A DNA stretch of 64,000 bases from Phymorhynchus buccinoides (lineage: Eukaryota; Mollusca; Gastropoda; Neogastropoda; Raphitomidae): the NCBI GenBank assembly GCA_017654935.2, contig CM065699.1, positions 39,307,950-39,371,949 on the forward strand, in the 5' to 3' direction. Below the pieces are notes generated by a model. It was given only the letters and a program-made list of their open reading frames with translations. It had not been told where the DNA came from and ran no database searches. Below are positions 10,561 through 21,141 of the stretch, piece by piece. A program made the translations under genes and the position numbers. Each line of letters starts with the position of its first letter. The stretch's first letter is position 1.

Positions 10561-10740
10561 GGGTATGTACACAGTACATCTGGATGTTCCGCGAGGAAAT
10601 AATCTATAAGTAAAAGAAAGAAGGAAAAAACATACAGACGTGTCCGTATTTCCCCATATCCGTATATATTTTTTACTTCTTTCTTTTAGTTACTTATTTT
10701 TTCCGTGCAGAAAATCCGGATGTACTGTGTACCAGGCCTA
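10561..10740. mobile_element. TIR element related to family E (180 bp)
   Basis: The inverted ends are GTACACAGTACATCTGGAT and ATCCGGATGTACTGTGTAC. The interior TTACTTCTTTCTTTTAG is shared with 5655-5853. Confidence 0.7.
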
Positions 10741-10789
10741 ACATGGCAGATTTAATTCTCGACCTGGGGCAGTGGGTGGATGCCTCGTG

Positions 10790-11105
10790 CCACCATACGA
10801 CCCTGCCCCCATGGGGATACGGGGGTGGGGGGGGGGGGTTCTTTCGTAAAAATAGTTCCCCCACCTTCTGGAAGTTCTGTGCTTGTAACTTACTCTAATC
10901 TGCCACTCTCTTTGACTCTGCCTTTTCCCTTTGCCTTCTGTCTTCTATTATCTAACTTGTTGGCCCATTCTCCTGCCTTTAAAAAAAAAAAATCTTCCAC
11001 ATAAATTTTCTCCTTTGAGGTCCTCCGAAATCGGAATGAGTCGGCTGTAAAACCGGGCATATCCTTATCCATTATGGCCATATGGCCTGGGAATGCAGAT
11101 TTCTT
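10790..11105. repeat. GAA-tailed dispersed retroposon, copy
   Basis: Shares GTTCCCCCACCTTCTGGAAG, TTCTGTGCTTGTAACTT and CCATTCTCCTGCC with copies at 33130 and 60190, and the 3' block with 6056-6233. It ends at GGAATGCAGATTTC without the GAA run. A poly-G run of about 13 lies at 10826-10838. Confidence 0.6.
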
Positions 11106-11149
11106 TCTCTTCTTTGCTTGAGCAGTCTTGACAACCAACTTTCACACAC

Positions 11150-11420
11150 ACAGTGTCAATCATAAAAAAAAAATTACATTCACACAATCCCATTAAAAAT
11201 TACCAACACACACAATCCTATCAAAAATAACCAACACACACAATCCTATCAAAAATAATCAATACAATCCTATCAAAAATAATCAATACAATCCTATCAA
11301 AAATAACCAACACACAATCCTATTAAAAAATAATACAATCCTATCAAAAATAACCAACACACACAATCCCATTAAAAATAATCAACATGCACAATCCTAT
11401 TTAAAAATAACCAATGTTCA
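11150..11420. repeat. ~23-30-bp AT-rich tandem repeat
   Basis: About ten imperfect copies of CAATCCTATCAAAAATAACC plus a variable CAACACACA spacer. Confidence 0.85.
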
Positions 11421-12033
11421 CACACAATCTCCCTCCTCCCCAAAAAACATTCAGTCACATAAAAAAAAAAGTACCAGCATTCACACACAATGATACAAAA
11501 ACAATCACCAGATTCATGAAGAAAATCAAATTTTATTTAAAAAAATAAAATGAACAGACGTAGTCAAATGAACAAAAACTAGAACAAGTAATTATAACAG
11601 ATTAAGATTATAGCCCCGTCGACAGCAAAGGCCAAGTAATTATAACAACCGATTGTCAATTGGAATGGACATTCAAACATTTGATGCGTCATTCATTGCT
11701 CAGCATTCATTGTATACCCAATTTTTCCTCATTTCTAGCAAATCCTTCTGGGAAAGAGAGTTTGACTTAGTGGATTTCTTATGGGAAGTTAAGAACTAAA
11801 GCTTGAACTTTCTTTTCAAGATCAAGTGCTCTATAAATTTTCTGACGGCTGACGTGGAACGCTGTTCTAACATTATTCGCCACTGTGGACTGGCCACTGC
11901 CTCAGCAGAGCACTGTGAAATGACCAGCCTCACATGATGTGGCAGCACCTGGCCCACTTCAAAAGAATAAAAGAGGCTCAACGTTCATTCAGGTAGACTA
12001 TTTAGGAAAGTAACATTTGTCAAGAATAGCGTT
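11421..12033. other. AT-rich, no gene; short retroposon piece
   Basis: A 50-bp piece at 11597-11640 (TTATAGCCCCGTCGACAGCA) belongs to the retroposon family best seen at 13125-13332. Elsewhere only short ORFs with no recognisable domain are present. Confidence 0.4.
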
Positions 12034-12126
12034 AGTGGAACCTCCCTTATAAGACCTTCAAAAATCATCCAAAAATGAGGTCTTATATGGGAGGGGTCTT
12101 ATAAGGGAGGTAATTTTAATACTTAC
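12034..12126. mobile_element. MITE family A, truncated
   Basis: The left end AGTGGAACCTCCCTTATAAG and about half of the interior are present; the right half is missing after GGTAATTTTAATACTTACAA. Confidence 0.8.
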
Positions 12127-12409
12127 AAACAGTCAGAGTTCACATCGTAGAATCAAATCTGTGAACAGGAGCATGTTTGATTTAAAGGGACCTCATTAAT
12201 TGCACGATAATTTCGTCATGGATATTCGTTTTTCGTACGAAATAGGGTTTTACGCCCTCTGCAGCCTTTCGCCCATGTGGGGTAAGTCATTTTTCGTATC
12301 AGCATAAGCCTAGTTATATATACACACCTTACAATGTTCTCTCTCTCTCTCTCTCTCTGTGTTCTTTGTTCATATAATTAAAATGGAGGGAGGTCTTTTG
12401 TTTGAAACA

Positions 12410-12575
12410 GATGTGCAAAATGGGTCGAAAACCTACAACGGGAAGATCTACTTCAAATGGATGTCGACGAAATCGTGCGCCACAGCTACTCACTTTGCGC
12501 AGATCATTTTGAAGACCACAGCTTCAACCGCCCAGGTGTCACAAAAAATGCTTTTTGTAAAGTAATGATAAGTCA
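12410..12575 (+). pseudogene. THAP-domain fragment of a DNA transposon
   Basis: One frame reads through a tryptophan-rich start (KWVENLQREDL) into SLCADHF and an F-rich end, without a start codon. This matches the second half of a THAP zinc finger (W..NL.R.DL, then C..HF), the DNA-binding domain of P-element-like and some Harbinger-like transposases. The first half and the rest of a gene are absent. A CT microsatellite lies just upstream (12338-12357). It could also be an exon of a host THAP gene; low copy context favours a transposon relic. Confidence 0.45.
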
Positions 12576-12689
12576 CATTGTCTAGACATGTCATGACATA
12601 TTGTGACTGTACAACAAGTATCTTTTTGTTTATGACTCAGAAATATCATTTGGATAAAAGATAGTAGTGATTCCTATCCTAAGGCTAAG

Positions 12690-13124
12690 GAGAGGGCTGT
12701 CACATTTTCTTTTTGGTCAGGGCATCCAACTGTAGATGAGTTTGAAAAATATATCAAAGGGATTTGGGCTAGCCGGGGACTTCAGGCTGGGGATAAAGAT
12801 GATAAAGTAGACGTCATCCAGAAACACATACCAAAAATGTGAAGGGGGAACTTTTGTGTTACCCCAGCGCAAAACGGGAGGATCCTGAAGAAGTCCTTAA
12901 AATCCTCCATGAGGTTTGGGGAGAGCAGCGGACAGTCAGTGAGCTGCTTGGCAACTTCTACTCCGTCTCAGAGAGGGTATGAGGGTGTCCGTGAATTCAG
13001 TCACCGACTGAACAGGGCCTTCTATGACGTGACGGCCAGACAGGCAGGCGAAAACCAGCAGAAGTTAAGCGATCAAGTCCTGAGAGACCACTTTGTGGCA
13101 GGCCTCACCTATGACCAGCTGAAA
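12690..13124 (+). pseudogene. Ty3/gypsy-like Gag fragment (broken)
   Basis: In shifting frames the region encodes a Gag-like stretch. First comes an EEVLKILHEVWGE-type helix with a SELLGNFYS segment, then after one frameshift near 12978 a segment with FSHRLNRAF and finally LRDHFVAGL. The last motif is typical of Gag capsid/retrotrans_gag proteins (L+D.FV.GL). There is no intact ORF. The reading continues after the inserted retroposon at 13347, so the two parts were one sequence before that insertion. Confidence 0.6.
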
Positions 13125-13332
13125 GATTAAGATTAAAATTAAAGCCCCGTCGACAACAAAGGCCATTTCAGGGCTGTCACCACGTTGAATCACACCACGT
13201 TAAATCTCACCACGTATTAAAAAGGGATAAAAACAAGGTAAAACAAGATCAAAGTTTTTTGGTTAAAATACTTTTTATTAAAAATCATTAGTCAATCACA
13301 AACTTAGCAAGTAAACACCTGACACGTCTAGG
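13125..13332 (-). mobile_element. Short retroposon (208 bp) with 14-bp TSD
   Basis: The 14-mer ATGACCAGCTGAAA occurs directly before (13111-13124) and directly after (13333-13346) this block, a clear target-site duplication of the kind made by LINE machinery. On the minus strand the element ends GGGGCTTTAATTTTAATC with a (TTAATC)-type tail, so it lies in minus orientation. Related copies are at 11597, 14493 and 17612, and more distant ones at 23075 and 25105. Confidence 0.8.
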
Positions 13333-13346
13333 ATGACCAGCTGAAA

Positions 13347-13690
13347 AGGAGGCTGCAGGAGCAAATCCATCAGGCCACAACCTCCTGAGGACCCTTCCCA
13401 AACAGCAGAAACGTCGGTGGCCTCAGCACCTGGGGGGAGGTTACATGGATGTACAACTGTACACCCCATGGGTCAACCAGAGTATCCCCATACTATCTGC
13501 TGTTTGGGAGGAAGCCCCGTCTGCCCATTGACATCTTCCTCAGAGAGAAACAAAATGAGTGGAAGGCCGTTATGCCCACGGTGGTTGGAGGGACATATCG
13601 AACGGCTGAGGGTGGCCCACCAAAAAGCAGGGGAGCTCCTCCAAACTCGAGCAGCCAAGCCCCTGGCCAGTAATGGGGATTTTTTTATAT
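13347..13690 (+). pseudogene. Ty3/gypsy-like integrase C-terminal fragment
   Basis: After a short remaining Gag piece (RRLQEQIHQATTS), the sequence runs through RRWPQHLGEV, then STRVSPYYLLFGRKPRLPID, the conserved segment after the integrase catalytic core (Y..T.H.STG.SPY.L.FGR.PRLP). A further frameshift leads into ERLRVAHQKAGEL. Reverse transcriptase and RNase H are missing, so an internal deletion joins gag directly to the integrase end. Confidence 0.7.
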
Positions 13691-14492
13691 TATTATTGTT
13701 TTATGTGCATTGTATGTGTGATATTTTTCTCATGATTTGTTTTGGATTGATATGGTATCATTTGTGGGTGTGCTTGTTTATGCATACAGATTCTGCATTT
13801 TTTTGGTGCTAACCTTGATGGATGTTCAAGGTTTTATTTTTGCTTTGATGAACTTGATGTAGGTTTGTGGGGTATGAAGTACTTATCTTAAAGAATTACC
13901 TGGCATCCCCAGATATTGTTTATCAAGAATAAGGCGCTGTTCTGTTGATAAACTTGGTGTGGATTTGTGGGCTATGAAGTGTTAATCTTCAATGATTACC
14001 TGTCATCCCCAGACATAATCATGTGGTCATGATGTCTAGCTTTGTCTGTGGTTCTCAAGAGAAATGCTATTACGGTTAACTTTAAAAAGGACAACCGAAT
14101 AATGGCTACTGGTGAGACAAATAAGGGAAGGTACAGCTTTCTTAAGGAAAGGTGGGACCAATGTTGCACTGAGTGCGTTTCTCAATCTAAAGGTGTGGAG
14201 AGATGAGATGCCATAGAGTGTTGCCTAGGGTATGGAATTAAAAATGCGTGCCTTGCTAGGTAACTAAGATGATTGTAGGTCATTTGGTTTTGATGATCTT
14301 GGAATCGTGTCGTGTGGACATGAAATAACAGGCTATTAAGTCTGTGGATTCTTGTTGTAGTTCTTTTCTATGATTTTACTCCATTTTTAGTGTATGCTCT
14401 GGAAATGTTTTTAAGTGTTGGGTGACTGGTTGATGCCATTGTTTCCTGAATTTGTTGGCATTGAAGTTACCTTAGACCTGATTTGGAGACAG
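13691..14492. other. Non-coding; ~110-bp tandem duplication inside
   Basis: The blocks at 13845-13920 and 13948-14025 share GGTTTGTGGGGTATGAAGT and ATTACCTGGCATCCCCAGA with small changes, so they form an old tandem duplication. It could be the 3' LTR or flank of the gypsy relic. Nothing coding is recognised. Confidence 0.4.
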
Positions 14493-14695
14493 ATTAAGAT
14501 TAAAATTATAGCCCCGTTGACAACAAAGGCCATGTCAGGGCTGTCACTACGTTACATCTTATCACGTATTAAAAAAGGGATAAAAACACATGGTAAAACA
14601 AAATCAGTTTAAAAAAACAAAAACTTTTCAAGTTTTGTTAAAAACCGTTAATCAATCACAAACTTAGCAAGTAAAAACATGACGCATCTAGAGTT
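14493..14695 (-). mobile_element. Short retroposon copy (as at 13125)
   Basis: Begins GATTAAGATTAAAATTATAG and ends AAAACATGACGCATCTAG; aligns over its whole length with 13125-13332. The flanking duplication was not resolved. Confidence 0.7.
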
Positions 14696-14835
14696 AAAAA
14701 CATCACAGTAGCTTACATCGAGTGAAATATATGGAGAAAATCATGAGTTATGATTTTCAGTGTTGTTTACTCAGGTGTTTTTGTTGTTGTCGTGAGGTCA
14801 GATCATGTTATGGGGACCATAACTTTCAGCAGGGG

Positions 14836-14905
14836 AGATTTGTGACTGTACAGTACAAGTATCTTTTTGTCTATGACTCAGAAATATCATTTGGTCAGCA
14901 CCACC
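14836..14905. repeat. 70-bp block repeated from 12596-12660
   Basis: TGACTGTACAGTACAAGTATC and GACTCAGAAATATCATTTGG recur with few changes in the sequence preceding the gypsy relic. One may be a duplicate of the original target region. Confidence 0.5.
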
Positions 14906-14990
14906 GATGTTCTTTTACAACTTGTGTTGTGAAAAGCACAGTACTGGGAAAGGTAGTCAAGGCAGACAGTGTGCTACTGGCAACATCAAT

Positions 14991-15208
14991 GGTCAACCTA
15001 TGGCGATATTTTTCACGCCAGAGGGCAGTCAATGCACTAGGGGCTTGTCACGCGATTTTCTTACTTGGGCGTAGTGAGAGAGAGAGTGATGGTAGGACCA
15101 CTCACTGTCTCCCTCTCTTTCTTTATCCCCAACTAATAATATAGAGAGGATTAGCCCCACACGAGCGTCATGCCCTCTGGTGTGAGAAAAATCGCACTAA
15201 GTCTCTCA
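14991..15208. mobile_element. TIR element family F (218 bp), copy 1
   Basis: Imperfect inverted ends: GGTCAACCTATGGCGATA at the left and CGCACTAAGTCTCTC at the right, with strongly complementary TTTTCACGCCAGAGGGCA and TGCCCTCTGGTGTGAGAAAA. A second copy in the opposite orientation lies at 25844-26060. Confidence 0.8.
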
Positions 15209-16390
15209 TTAAAGGCCCATACTCATCTCCATCTGATCTATGAGCTTCTTGTAAACCACGGGCAGAATGATGCAAAATCGATTTGGATTTTAAACTCTGA
15301 CATAATTCAAAGTCACAAACATTCATAAAACGGAACGCAATCATACTGTTAGCTCAAAGTTAGCCAAAATGCGCTGACCTTTTTTCTTCTGTGTATTCTG
15401 CTATCTTGAAATCTCGTCTAGGGGCAATTAGCTCAAATGACGCAGCTAAGGGTAGTCAGTAGGCCTAGTTTAGTAGTAGTCCAGGCGAAATTAAGCTTGA
15501 CCTTGTTTTGTGATATATATTAGGTTCTAACATGATTTGAGGGTGCTGAATCTAAATCCCTTGGAGGCCAAGTTGTAAATGTTGGGCATTTTGAGCTATG
15601 ACGAAATATTCAAAATGGCCACTATGGGACTCTAAAGAACTGTTAAAACATGCACTTACCGTAATTATGTTGTATCTAATGCTTTTATTTGTAAGAAAAA
15701 TAGTATAGTTTGCTGAAATGATTCAAACTATGTGAACTATATCCTATTTAGTACCTATTAGCCCCCAGCCACTCTGCGGAGAGGGCTATCACGATTTTGT
15801 GTCCTTTCATTTGCCTGGCAATTATCTTAAGAACAATGTCACAGGATCACTTCAAATTTGTGTGCTACTATTTTAATGAAGCTGATGTGCCCCTCAGTAT
15901 ACCTTATTGACCTTGACCTTTGACCTTGAGTATGTGGATTTTTGCACAATCAAAAGGGTCACATTGTCGTTATATATGTTATAGTGTACAATTGTTTTGT
16001 TTAAATTACGGTTGGAACAGGTGGGCGAACGGACCTTGCTAAAGTTTGATTATGTAAATTTTATTTTGTGTGTGTGATTATGCGTACTTGGGTGGTGTGC
16101 ATGCGATTTCTGTAGAGAATGGTAACTTTTCGATGTGATTTTTTTAAATGAAGAATTGCAAGGATGTTTTTGTAATGTTTTCCCTCCCTATTCTTCAGTT
16201 TCTTTATTACTTGATGTTTTCCCCCTTTATTCCCATTCAACTCGGTTACAAGAAAAAACCCTTCAAAACGTTTTCTTATATGAGAGTTTCGGACATAAGA
16301 AAACAAAAAAATTTTCTCCCTCCGATTTTCTTATAACCGAATTTTGCTGTTCTGCATCTCGCAAACTTGTCTCTCTCAGGATAAGATACA
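15209..16390. other. Intergenic, no gene recognised
   Basis: AT-rich with stops in all frames. At 15907-15930 three AGGTCA-like half sites occur on the minus strand (TGACCTTGACCTTTGACCTT); this is a single instance with no gene nearby. Confidence 0.4.
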
Positions 16391-17171
16391 GGGATGCATC
16401 TAGAAATTTCTAAACTGGGGGGCATTGCCCCCCTTGGTGTGGAAATTTGGGGGGATCTGGAAATAGGGGATCTGGAAATGCCAGTTAACGTGTCGATCAA
16501 GGGATGTAGTGCGGAAATGTTTACAATCTGTGGTGAACGCATTGTTCTTTTTGCTTTGTAAGCACCAGTCGCAAAACATTGCTTTTGATTCGCTGTCAAA
16601 TTCTAGCCAAGATCTGCTTTTTTTTCAACTTTCCATGAACTCATGCTTTCGCTTTTTGAAAGGTGGTGGAGCGACACTACTAGCAATGGGATCGTCGGTG
16701 ACATCACAGTCCTGATCCGATGCTTCGTCATTCGATGAACTTTCCCCGTTGTCATCACTAACTGCTGATGAGGAACAACAAGGTTGTTGATCAATGTTGC
16801 TCTCCACAGTCGCACTGTTTTCCTTCTTTTTAGAAGTCACAGTAAAATAATCCAGAAGCGATGCCATTTTTGAGCGGGCTCGCTTACACTGCGCCCGGAA
16901 ATAGTAAATGAAAGAGAAAGCCGTTGATTGGCTATGCTATTTTTAAGACCCAATCAAAATGCTCGTTCTTTACTGTCGAAAGGAAATGCAGACTCGGTAC
17001 AGCCCACGCAGCCACGCAATCTAGGCCTAGTGCCGAACAAGTTATTTTCAAACGATTTTTTCGTTTGCGGGATTTCACAAAATTTGGGGGGATTTTCCTG
17101 CAGCATATTTTTATTTTTGCGGGAACATCAACAATTTTGTGGCAATGCCGCGCTCTAGATGCATCCCCCTG
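16391..17171 (-). mobile_element. Non-autonomous hAT element with zinc-finger exon
   Basis: Inverted ends are (CA)GGGATGCATCTAGA and TCTAGATGCATCCCCCTG. The 8-mer AAGATACA lies directly at both edges (16383-16390 and 17172-17179), matching the 8-bp duplication made by hAT transposases. The interior contains the start of a minus-strand transposase-like reading frame (next entry) but no catalytic domain, so the element is internally deleted. Confidence 0.8.
16480..16867 (-). pseudogene. hAT transposase N-terminus with TTF/BED-like finger
   Basis: An ORF starts MASLLDYFTV, has an acidic serine-rich low-complexity segment, then PPPFKKRKHEFMES. After one frameshift near 16625 the sequence continues as WLEFDSESKAMFCDWCLQ and KHFRTTSLDRHVNWH: aromatic W, CxxC and a later H..H pair, the TTF-type/BED-like zinc finger of ZMYM-like hAT transposases. 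The DDE and dimerisation regions are missing. The frame is broken and cannot encode transposase. Confidence 0.65.
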
Positions 17172-17265
17172 AAGATACAACGAATTTGGTCATAGGATCG
17201 AGAGTGGCCTCGTTTCAGTATTCCAGGCCCAATCCCCTAATGTGTCCCTCATTCAATGGTCGACA

Positions 17266-17580
17266 GTAGAGCTCGCGTCTATTGAAGTCATTATTCCCTG
17301 AACGAGTTTAAAACAGCACCACGGTTGTAACGTACCAATACGCACCGAAAGTAGGTAAGGGAGATAAACCGTGTCAACCTAGTATCTTGGGTGTTTTCGT
17401 AGTTTTGTAATTAATTCAATGGACGAAAGTAGAGCTCGCGTCTATTGAATTCATTATTCCCTGAACGAGTTTAAAACAGTACGAGTTTAAAACAGCACCA
17501 CGGTTGTAACGTACCAAAAGTAGGTAAGGGAGAGAAACCGTGTCAACCTGGTATCTTGTATCTTTTCGTAGTTTTGTGTT
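17266..17580. repeat. Tandem duplication, two ~155-bp units
   Basis: Both units contain AGTAGAGCTCGCGTCTATTG, TTATTCCCTGAACGAGTTTA and CACCACGGTTGTAACGTACC; the second also has an internal 19-bp repeat. Confidence 0.85.
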
Positions 17581-17611
17581 TTTCTTCCTTTTGATACCAT
17601 TTTTTGATTTG

Positions 17612-17765
17612 TTGATGAGATTAAGATTAAGATTAAAATTATAGCCCCATCGACAACTAAGGCCATGTCAGGGCTGTCACCACGTTAGAGATCTTACCAC
17701 GTATTTAAAAAAAGGATAAAATCACTGTTTGAAAAAAAAAAGCCCAAGTTTTACATTAAAATGCA
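17612..17765 (-). mobile_element. Short retroposon copy, 5'-truncated
   Basis: GATTAAGATTAAGATTAAAA, GCCCCATCGACAACTAAGGC and TCAGGGCTGTCACCACGTTA match the family at 13125; it is shorter at the far end. Confidence 0.65.
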
Positions 17766-17789
17766 GCAAGGGCATAAAATGCTTCAAAA

Positions 17790-18110
17790 GTGACCAACTT
17801 TGAAGCATTTATTTCGACTTTGGTTCGCATCCGGAAACGTTTTGACATGGACCACATCCCATTTTTGTCTGGAATCTCTCAGAGCCATGTTAGTAGAATA
17901 TTCACAGCATGGGTACACATTGTGAATCAGTGTTTCAAACCTCTACTTAAGTGGCCATCCAAGAACGCTTGCAAGGAAAACTTGCCAGAATCATTTGCTT
18001 GGAATCTCTCAGTCAGAACCATGTTAATAGCATGGGTACACATTCTGAATCAGTGTTTCAAACCGCTACTTCAGTGACAATCCAAGAATGCTTGCAAGGA
18101 AAATTTGCCA
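17790..18110 (+). pseudogene. DDE-transposase HTH fragment, partly duplicated
   Basis: The ORF at 17790-18077 (95 codons) has ISQSHVSRIFTAWV preceded by STLVRIRKRFD and followed by KWPSKNACKENLPESF. This matches the helix-turn-helix segment that precedes the DDE domain in Harbinger-like/THAP-linked transposases (L.L.R.R......FgIs.stvSRif..W). The second half repeats part of the first (WVHI.NQCFKPLL appears twice), so there was an internal tandem duplication. No DDE core follows. It may belong with the THAP fragment at 12410. Confidence 0.5.
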
Positions 18111-18305
18111 ATCATTTGTTTGGAATCTATCTCTCTGCAGCAAAATGCAATCTTGAGCAGATGACCCGCAATTGTCAGGTTTTGAATTTTTTTTTTAACA
18201 GACATTACTCATAGTATTTGAACACAAAAGGATCTTGAATATAGAAGCATTTTTTGCACAAAATCCATAACATAGACTACCAAAAAAAAAGTCCAGTCAC
18301 AGATA

Positions 18306-18435
18306 TTACGCTAGATCACAAAATATATTTCATGATTCACAACATTGCGATGTTTGTCCCAGGAAATAAGTATGTGTCCCTGTTTTTTTAGAACTTTGTT
18401 CCTGGAAACTGCAACAGGGGGTTGGCAGCCCTGCA
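18306..18435 (-). repeat. Single-unit relative of the 42-bp array at 54.9 kb
   Basis: On the minus strand this reads GCAGTTTCCAGGAACAAAGT, ACAGGGACACATACTTATTTC, GGGACAAACATCGCAATGTT and then ATGAAATATATTTTGTG. The same left and right flanks surround the expanded array at 54930-55405. Here only one to two units exist. Confidence 0.75.
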
Positions 18436-18766
18436 TATATATCATAGTCTTAACAATCAACAGAAGAATATTATAAGTATATAACACTATTGAATCCAAC
18501 AATAAATAGAGAGAGAGAGGGTGTGTGTCTTCATATCTGCCAGGCTTTCTAAATTCTGTCAGATGCTATGGGGACCATTTTGGTTATAGTAGGGCCTTTT
18601 TCATATTTTGAGTTGGGCCGTTTTCATTATTGATAGTACTGCCATTTTCGCTTTCCGAGTAGGGCTGTTTTCGTCGGACAGGGGGCGTTTTGGTACGGAT
18701 CGTTTTCTCCGGTAACCATTCATGTGTATGTTCATCATGATCTTTTTCTTTACACTTTGTTTCAGA

Positions 18767-19062
18767 ACGCACTTGATCTTATTATGGGGAAAAAACCAAC
18801 CCAGACCAATGCCACAGAGAAAAGAAAACTCATCAAGGCTGCCCTGATGGCTTGCTCTCAGCAGCAATGCGATAACCCACAACTATGGAGCTGTGAACTG
18901 GATCCAGCGCAGGACCTGCCATTCTTGGTACCATCACGGATGCTCAGGTCCCCTGTAGAGCAGCACGGATGGCCAACTATGTGCTTGTTTGCCATGGCTG
19001 CCAAAGAGTGGGTAGACCTTAACGGCGCTGTTCTTGGAATTTTCCAGGATCCCCCCCCCCCC
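18767..19062 (+). other. Possible unassigned exon
   Basis: A good 3' splice site (TTTACACTTTGTTTCAG) at 18750-18766 opens a 98-codon frame starting NALDLIMGKKP and containing KLIKAALMACSQQQ and WPTMCLFAMAAKEW, ending in a poly-C run. Codon use looks protein-like and GC is higher than in the flanks. I do not recognise a domain, and no partner exon was found. It could equally be transposon-derived. Confidence 0.25.
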
Positions 19063-19895
19063 CCCCCATCCTTGAGCCAATAGCTGTTCTCAGAATATCC
19101 CGGGAAAACCCACATGCGCTCACAAACCTCTTATTTTAGTCGCCAATTGAGAAAGAAAAGGATCGCCTTATAGTCCAGAAAATGGTGACAGACCTTGTCC
19201 TGTCTCCAGGAATTTTCTGTTTATAGGGTCGCTTAGTGAGACGGCAATTTGAGAGTAATGTGTTTTGTTCAACTTATTTTCGTATTCATAAACTTTCAGT
19301 TTTAATATTTTGACGAAAATGGTGTTTTACGTCCTCTTGGTCTGAATCAGACACATATGGGACATTTGTAAATACAAATATGGTGGGAACAATACTGGAG
19401 GCAATGCCCGGAGGCAGTACGAAACCAGTAAAGTCCCGATTGTTTAAATTAATACAGATAGCTGTAGCGGTAACCACGCCTCGGTTAAACCTCATCGGCT
19501 ATGGCACCGCTACAAGTATTTGTTGCATTCATATTACTATATAATGTTTTAATATTTTAATTATATTTACCCTTTTTATTTACCTTTTGTTTGATCTTAA
19601 TCATTCAAGTATTTTTGTGTACCTTATTTTGGTTCAAAATTCAATCCGCATTTTGCCACAACTTCCGCCATGCTCCATGGCAGTTTAGCGCTGGCCTTCG
19701 TGGCTTGTTCTTATCCAAGCCATCCTTGGAAAAACCATCGAGTAAGTCTTTATTATTACTATATTGCTCTTACTAAGCCTTCCTTCTATGTTATGATATA
19801 ATTTGTTTCCCTCGAGAAAAGGATTTCATACATTTTTGTATCTCTTACGTCATCTTACGTTTAGTTCACGCACATCGTGCCTTTTTAAAAAATAT
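19063..19895. other. No gene; SINE-like fragment
   Basis: GTTTTACGTCCTCTTGGTCTG at 19324 resembles the GTTTTACGTCCTCCCGGT blocks at 42128 and 59312, a dispersed short element whose limits are unclear. Otherwise AT-rich with no supported exon. Confidence 0.4.
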
Positions 19896-19992
19896 GAATT
19901 TGTTGTCGCTGAGCAAATTATTCAGTAAATTTGCAATAGTGATAAAGTAGTATTTTTTGTGTTGTTTAGGTTTAGTCACCTCCACGGAGTAC
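19896..19992. repeat. Left 97-bp direct repeat flanking the Rep pair
   Basis: Matches 22447-22543 over 97 bp with two substitutions visible (AATAG/AACAG and CACGG/CATGG). It begins GAATTTGTTGTCGCTGAGC and ends TCACCTCCACGGAGTAC, and contains TTTTTGTGTTGTTTAG, which could act as a 3' splice site. Confidence 0.9.
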
Positions 19993-20046
19993 CTTCAAGG
20001 CACGTCATCAACAGTCCCACTTCACTTTGTGGTCAACCTTACAGCA

Positions 20047-21141
20047 ATGCAGTCGCAAAAAGATACAACACGAGACCCAAGAGGCACCAACTGGACTTTC
20101 ACTTTGAATAATTACACTGCTGCAGAAGAGGAGAGCATCATCGATCTAGCAAATGGCGCTAAGATTAAACACATGGTTTTTGGTCACGAGAGGACGGCGG
20201 AACACCCCACCTCCAAGGCTATTTCCAAGCCAACGGCAGACTTCGCTTCTCAGCCCTCAAGCGATGGATGTATCCCCGCATCCACCTTGAGATTGCCTGA
20301 GGGAAGCCCGCAGAAAACTGCCTATTGCACGAAACAAGACGACGACTACGTCGAAATCAGAGACCTCGCTGATACAGTGGTTCAAGGACAAAGGACCGAC
20401 ATCACGAAGTTAATCGCTGCTATACGGTCCAACTCCACGGAAGCCTCCTTGATCGATGAGTACGGCATGGAGTACTTGACTAAGAAGCGGCTGCTTAAAG
20501 ATGCTGTATCGAACATAGACAACGAGGAATGTAACAAGAGGATGAAGATTGAGATGGCTACCACCAAGCTCAGGCCCTGGCAGAAGGAAGCGAAGCAACG
20601 ACTTGCTGAACAAGACAATCGCCAGATCCTGTTCCTCGTAGACGAAGAAGGCAATACGGGCAAGACCTTCCTCGCCAAACACCTCGTCTTTCACGACAAG
20701 GCGTTCTACACCAATAGTACGGCATATACTGACGTGATATACGCCTACAAAGGACAAGAGACTGTCATTTTCGACCTGTGCCGGGACAGTGTCGATAAAA
20801 TGAATTATGCCACTTTGGAAACGATGAAAAATGGTATCGCATTCTCAAAGAAGCATCAAAGCACAATGCGGACCTTCATGCCTGCCAAAGTCGTCGTTCT
20901 GATGAACAAAGAGCCCGATATGTCGAAGTTGAGCCAAGATCGCTACGACATTATCACGCCCATGGAGCTTACAGCAAAGGTTGACATGAGACAACAACAG
21001 CGTGAGGCAAGAAACAGACAAGTGTGTACTCCTCCTGCTTCTCCTGAAGTCATCCCGGACACACAGGAAGCCCCCCCAGTCACCCTTCAAGGACTGTTCC
21101 AGTCAAGAGTACGCACAGTCAAATGTCTGCTACGGAGTTAA
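20047..21141 (+). pseudogene. rep: Endogenous CRESS-DNA virus Rep, copy 1
   Basis: Replication initiator protein (HUH endonuclease plus superfamily 3 helicase) of a circular Rep-encoding ssDNA virus, present as a host-genome copy. The first methionine chosen is at 20047, before the motif I block WTFTLNNYT (20092-20118); the frame is open from 19957. Motif III is YCTK (20323-20334). The Walker A segment is GNTGKT (from 20650), a Walker-B-like VIFDLC follows, then motif C VVVLMN. Motif II (HLQG) is coded at 20208 but in another frame, and the correct frame returns after about 20290, so two compensating shifts break the catalytic domain. The C-terminal end is also shifted relative to copy 2. GC content is higher than in the flanking DNA. 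The Rep family is clear; the virus group is not. Confidence 0.85.

Noticed and set aside
14722..15144. 140-codon ORF at 14.7 kb
   Set aside because: Half of it is a TIR element (family F) and the rest a repeated block; no domain recognised.
15905..15935. Nuclear-receptor response element (repeated AGGTCA half sites)
   Set aside because: A single occurrence far from any supported gene; not enough evidence.
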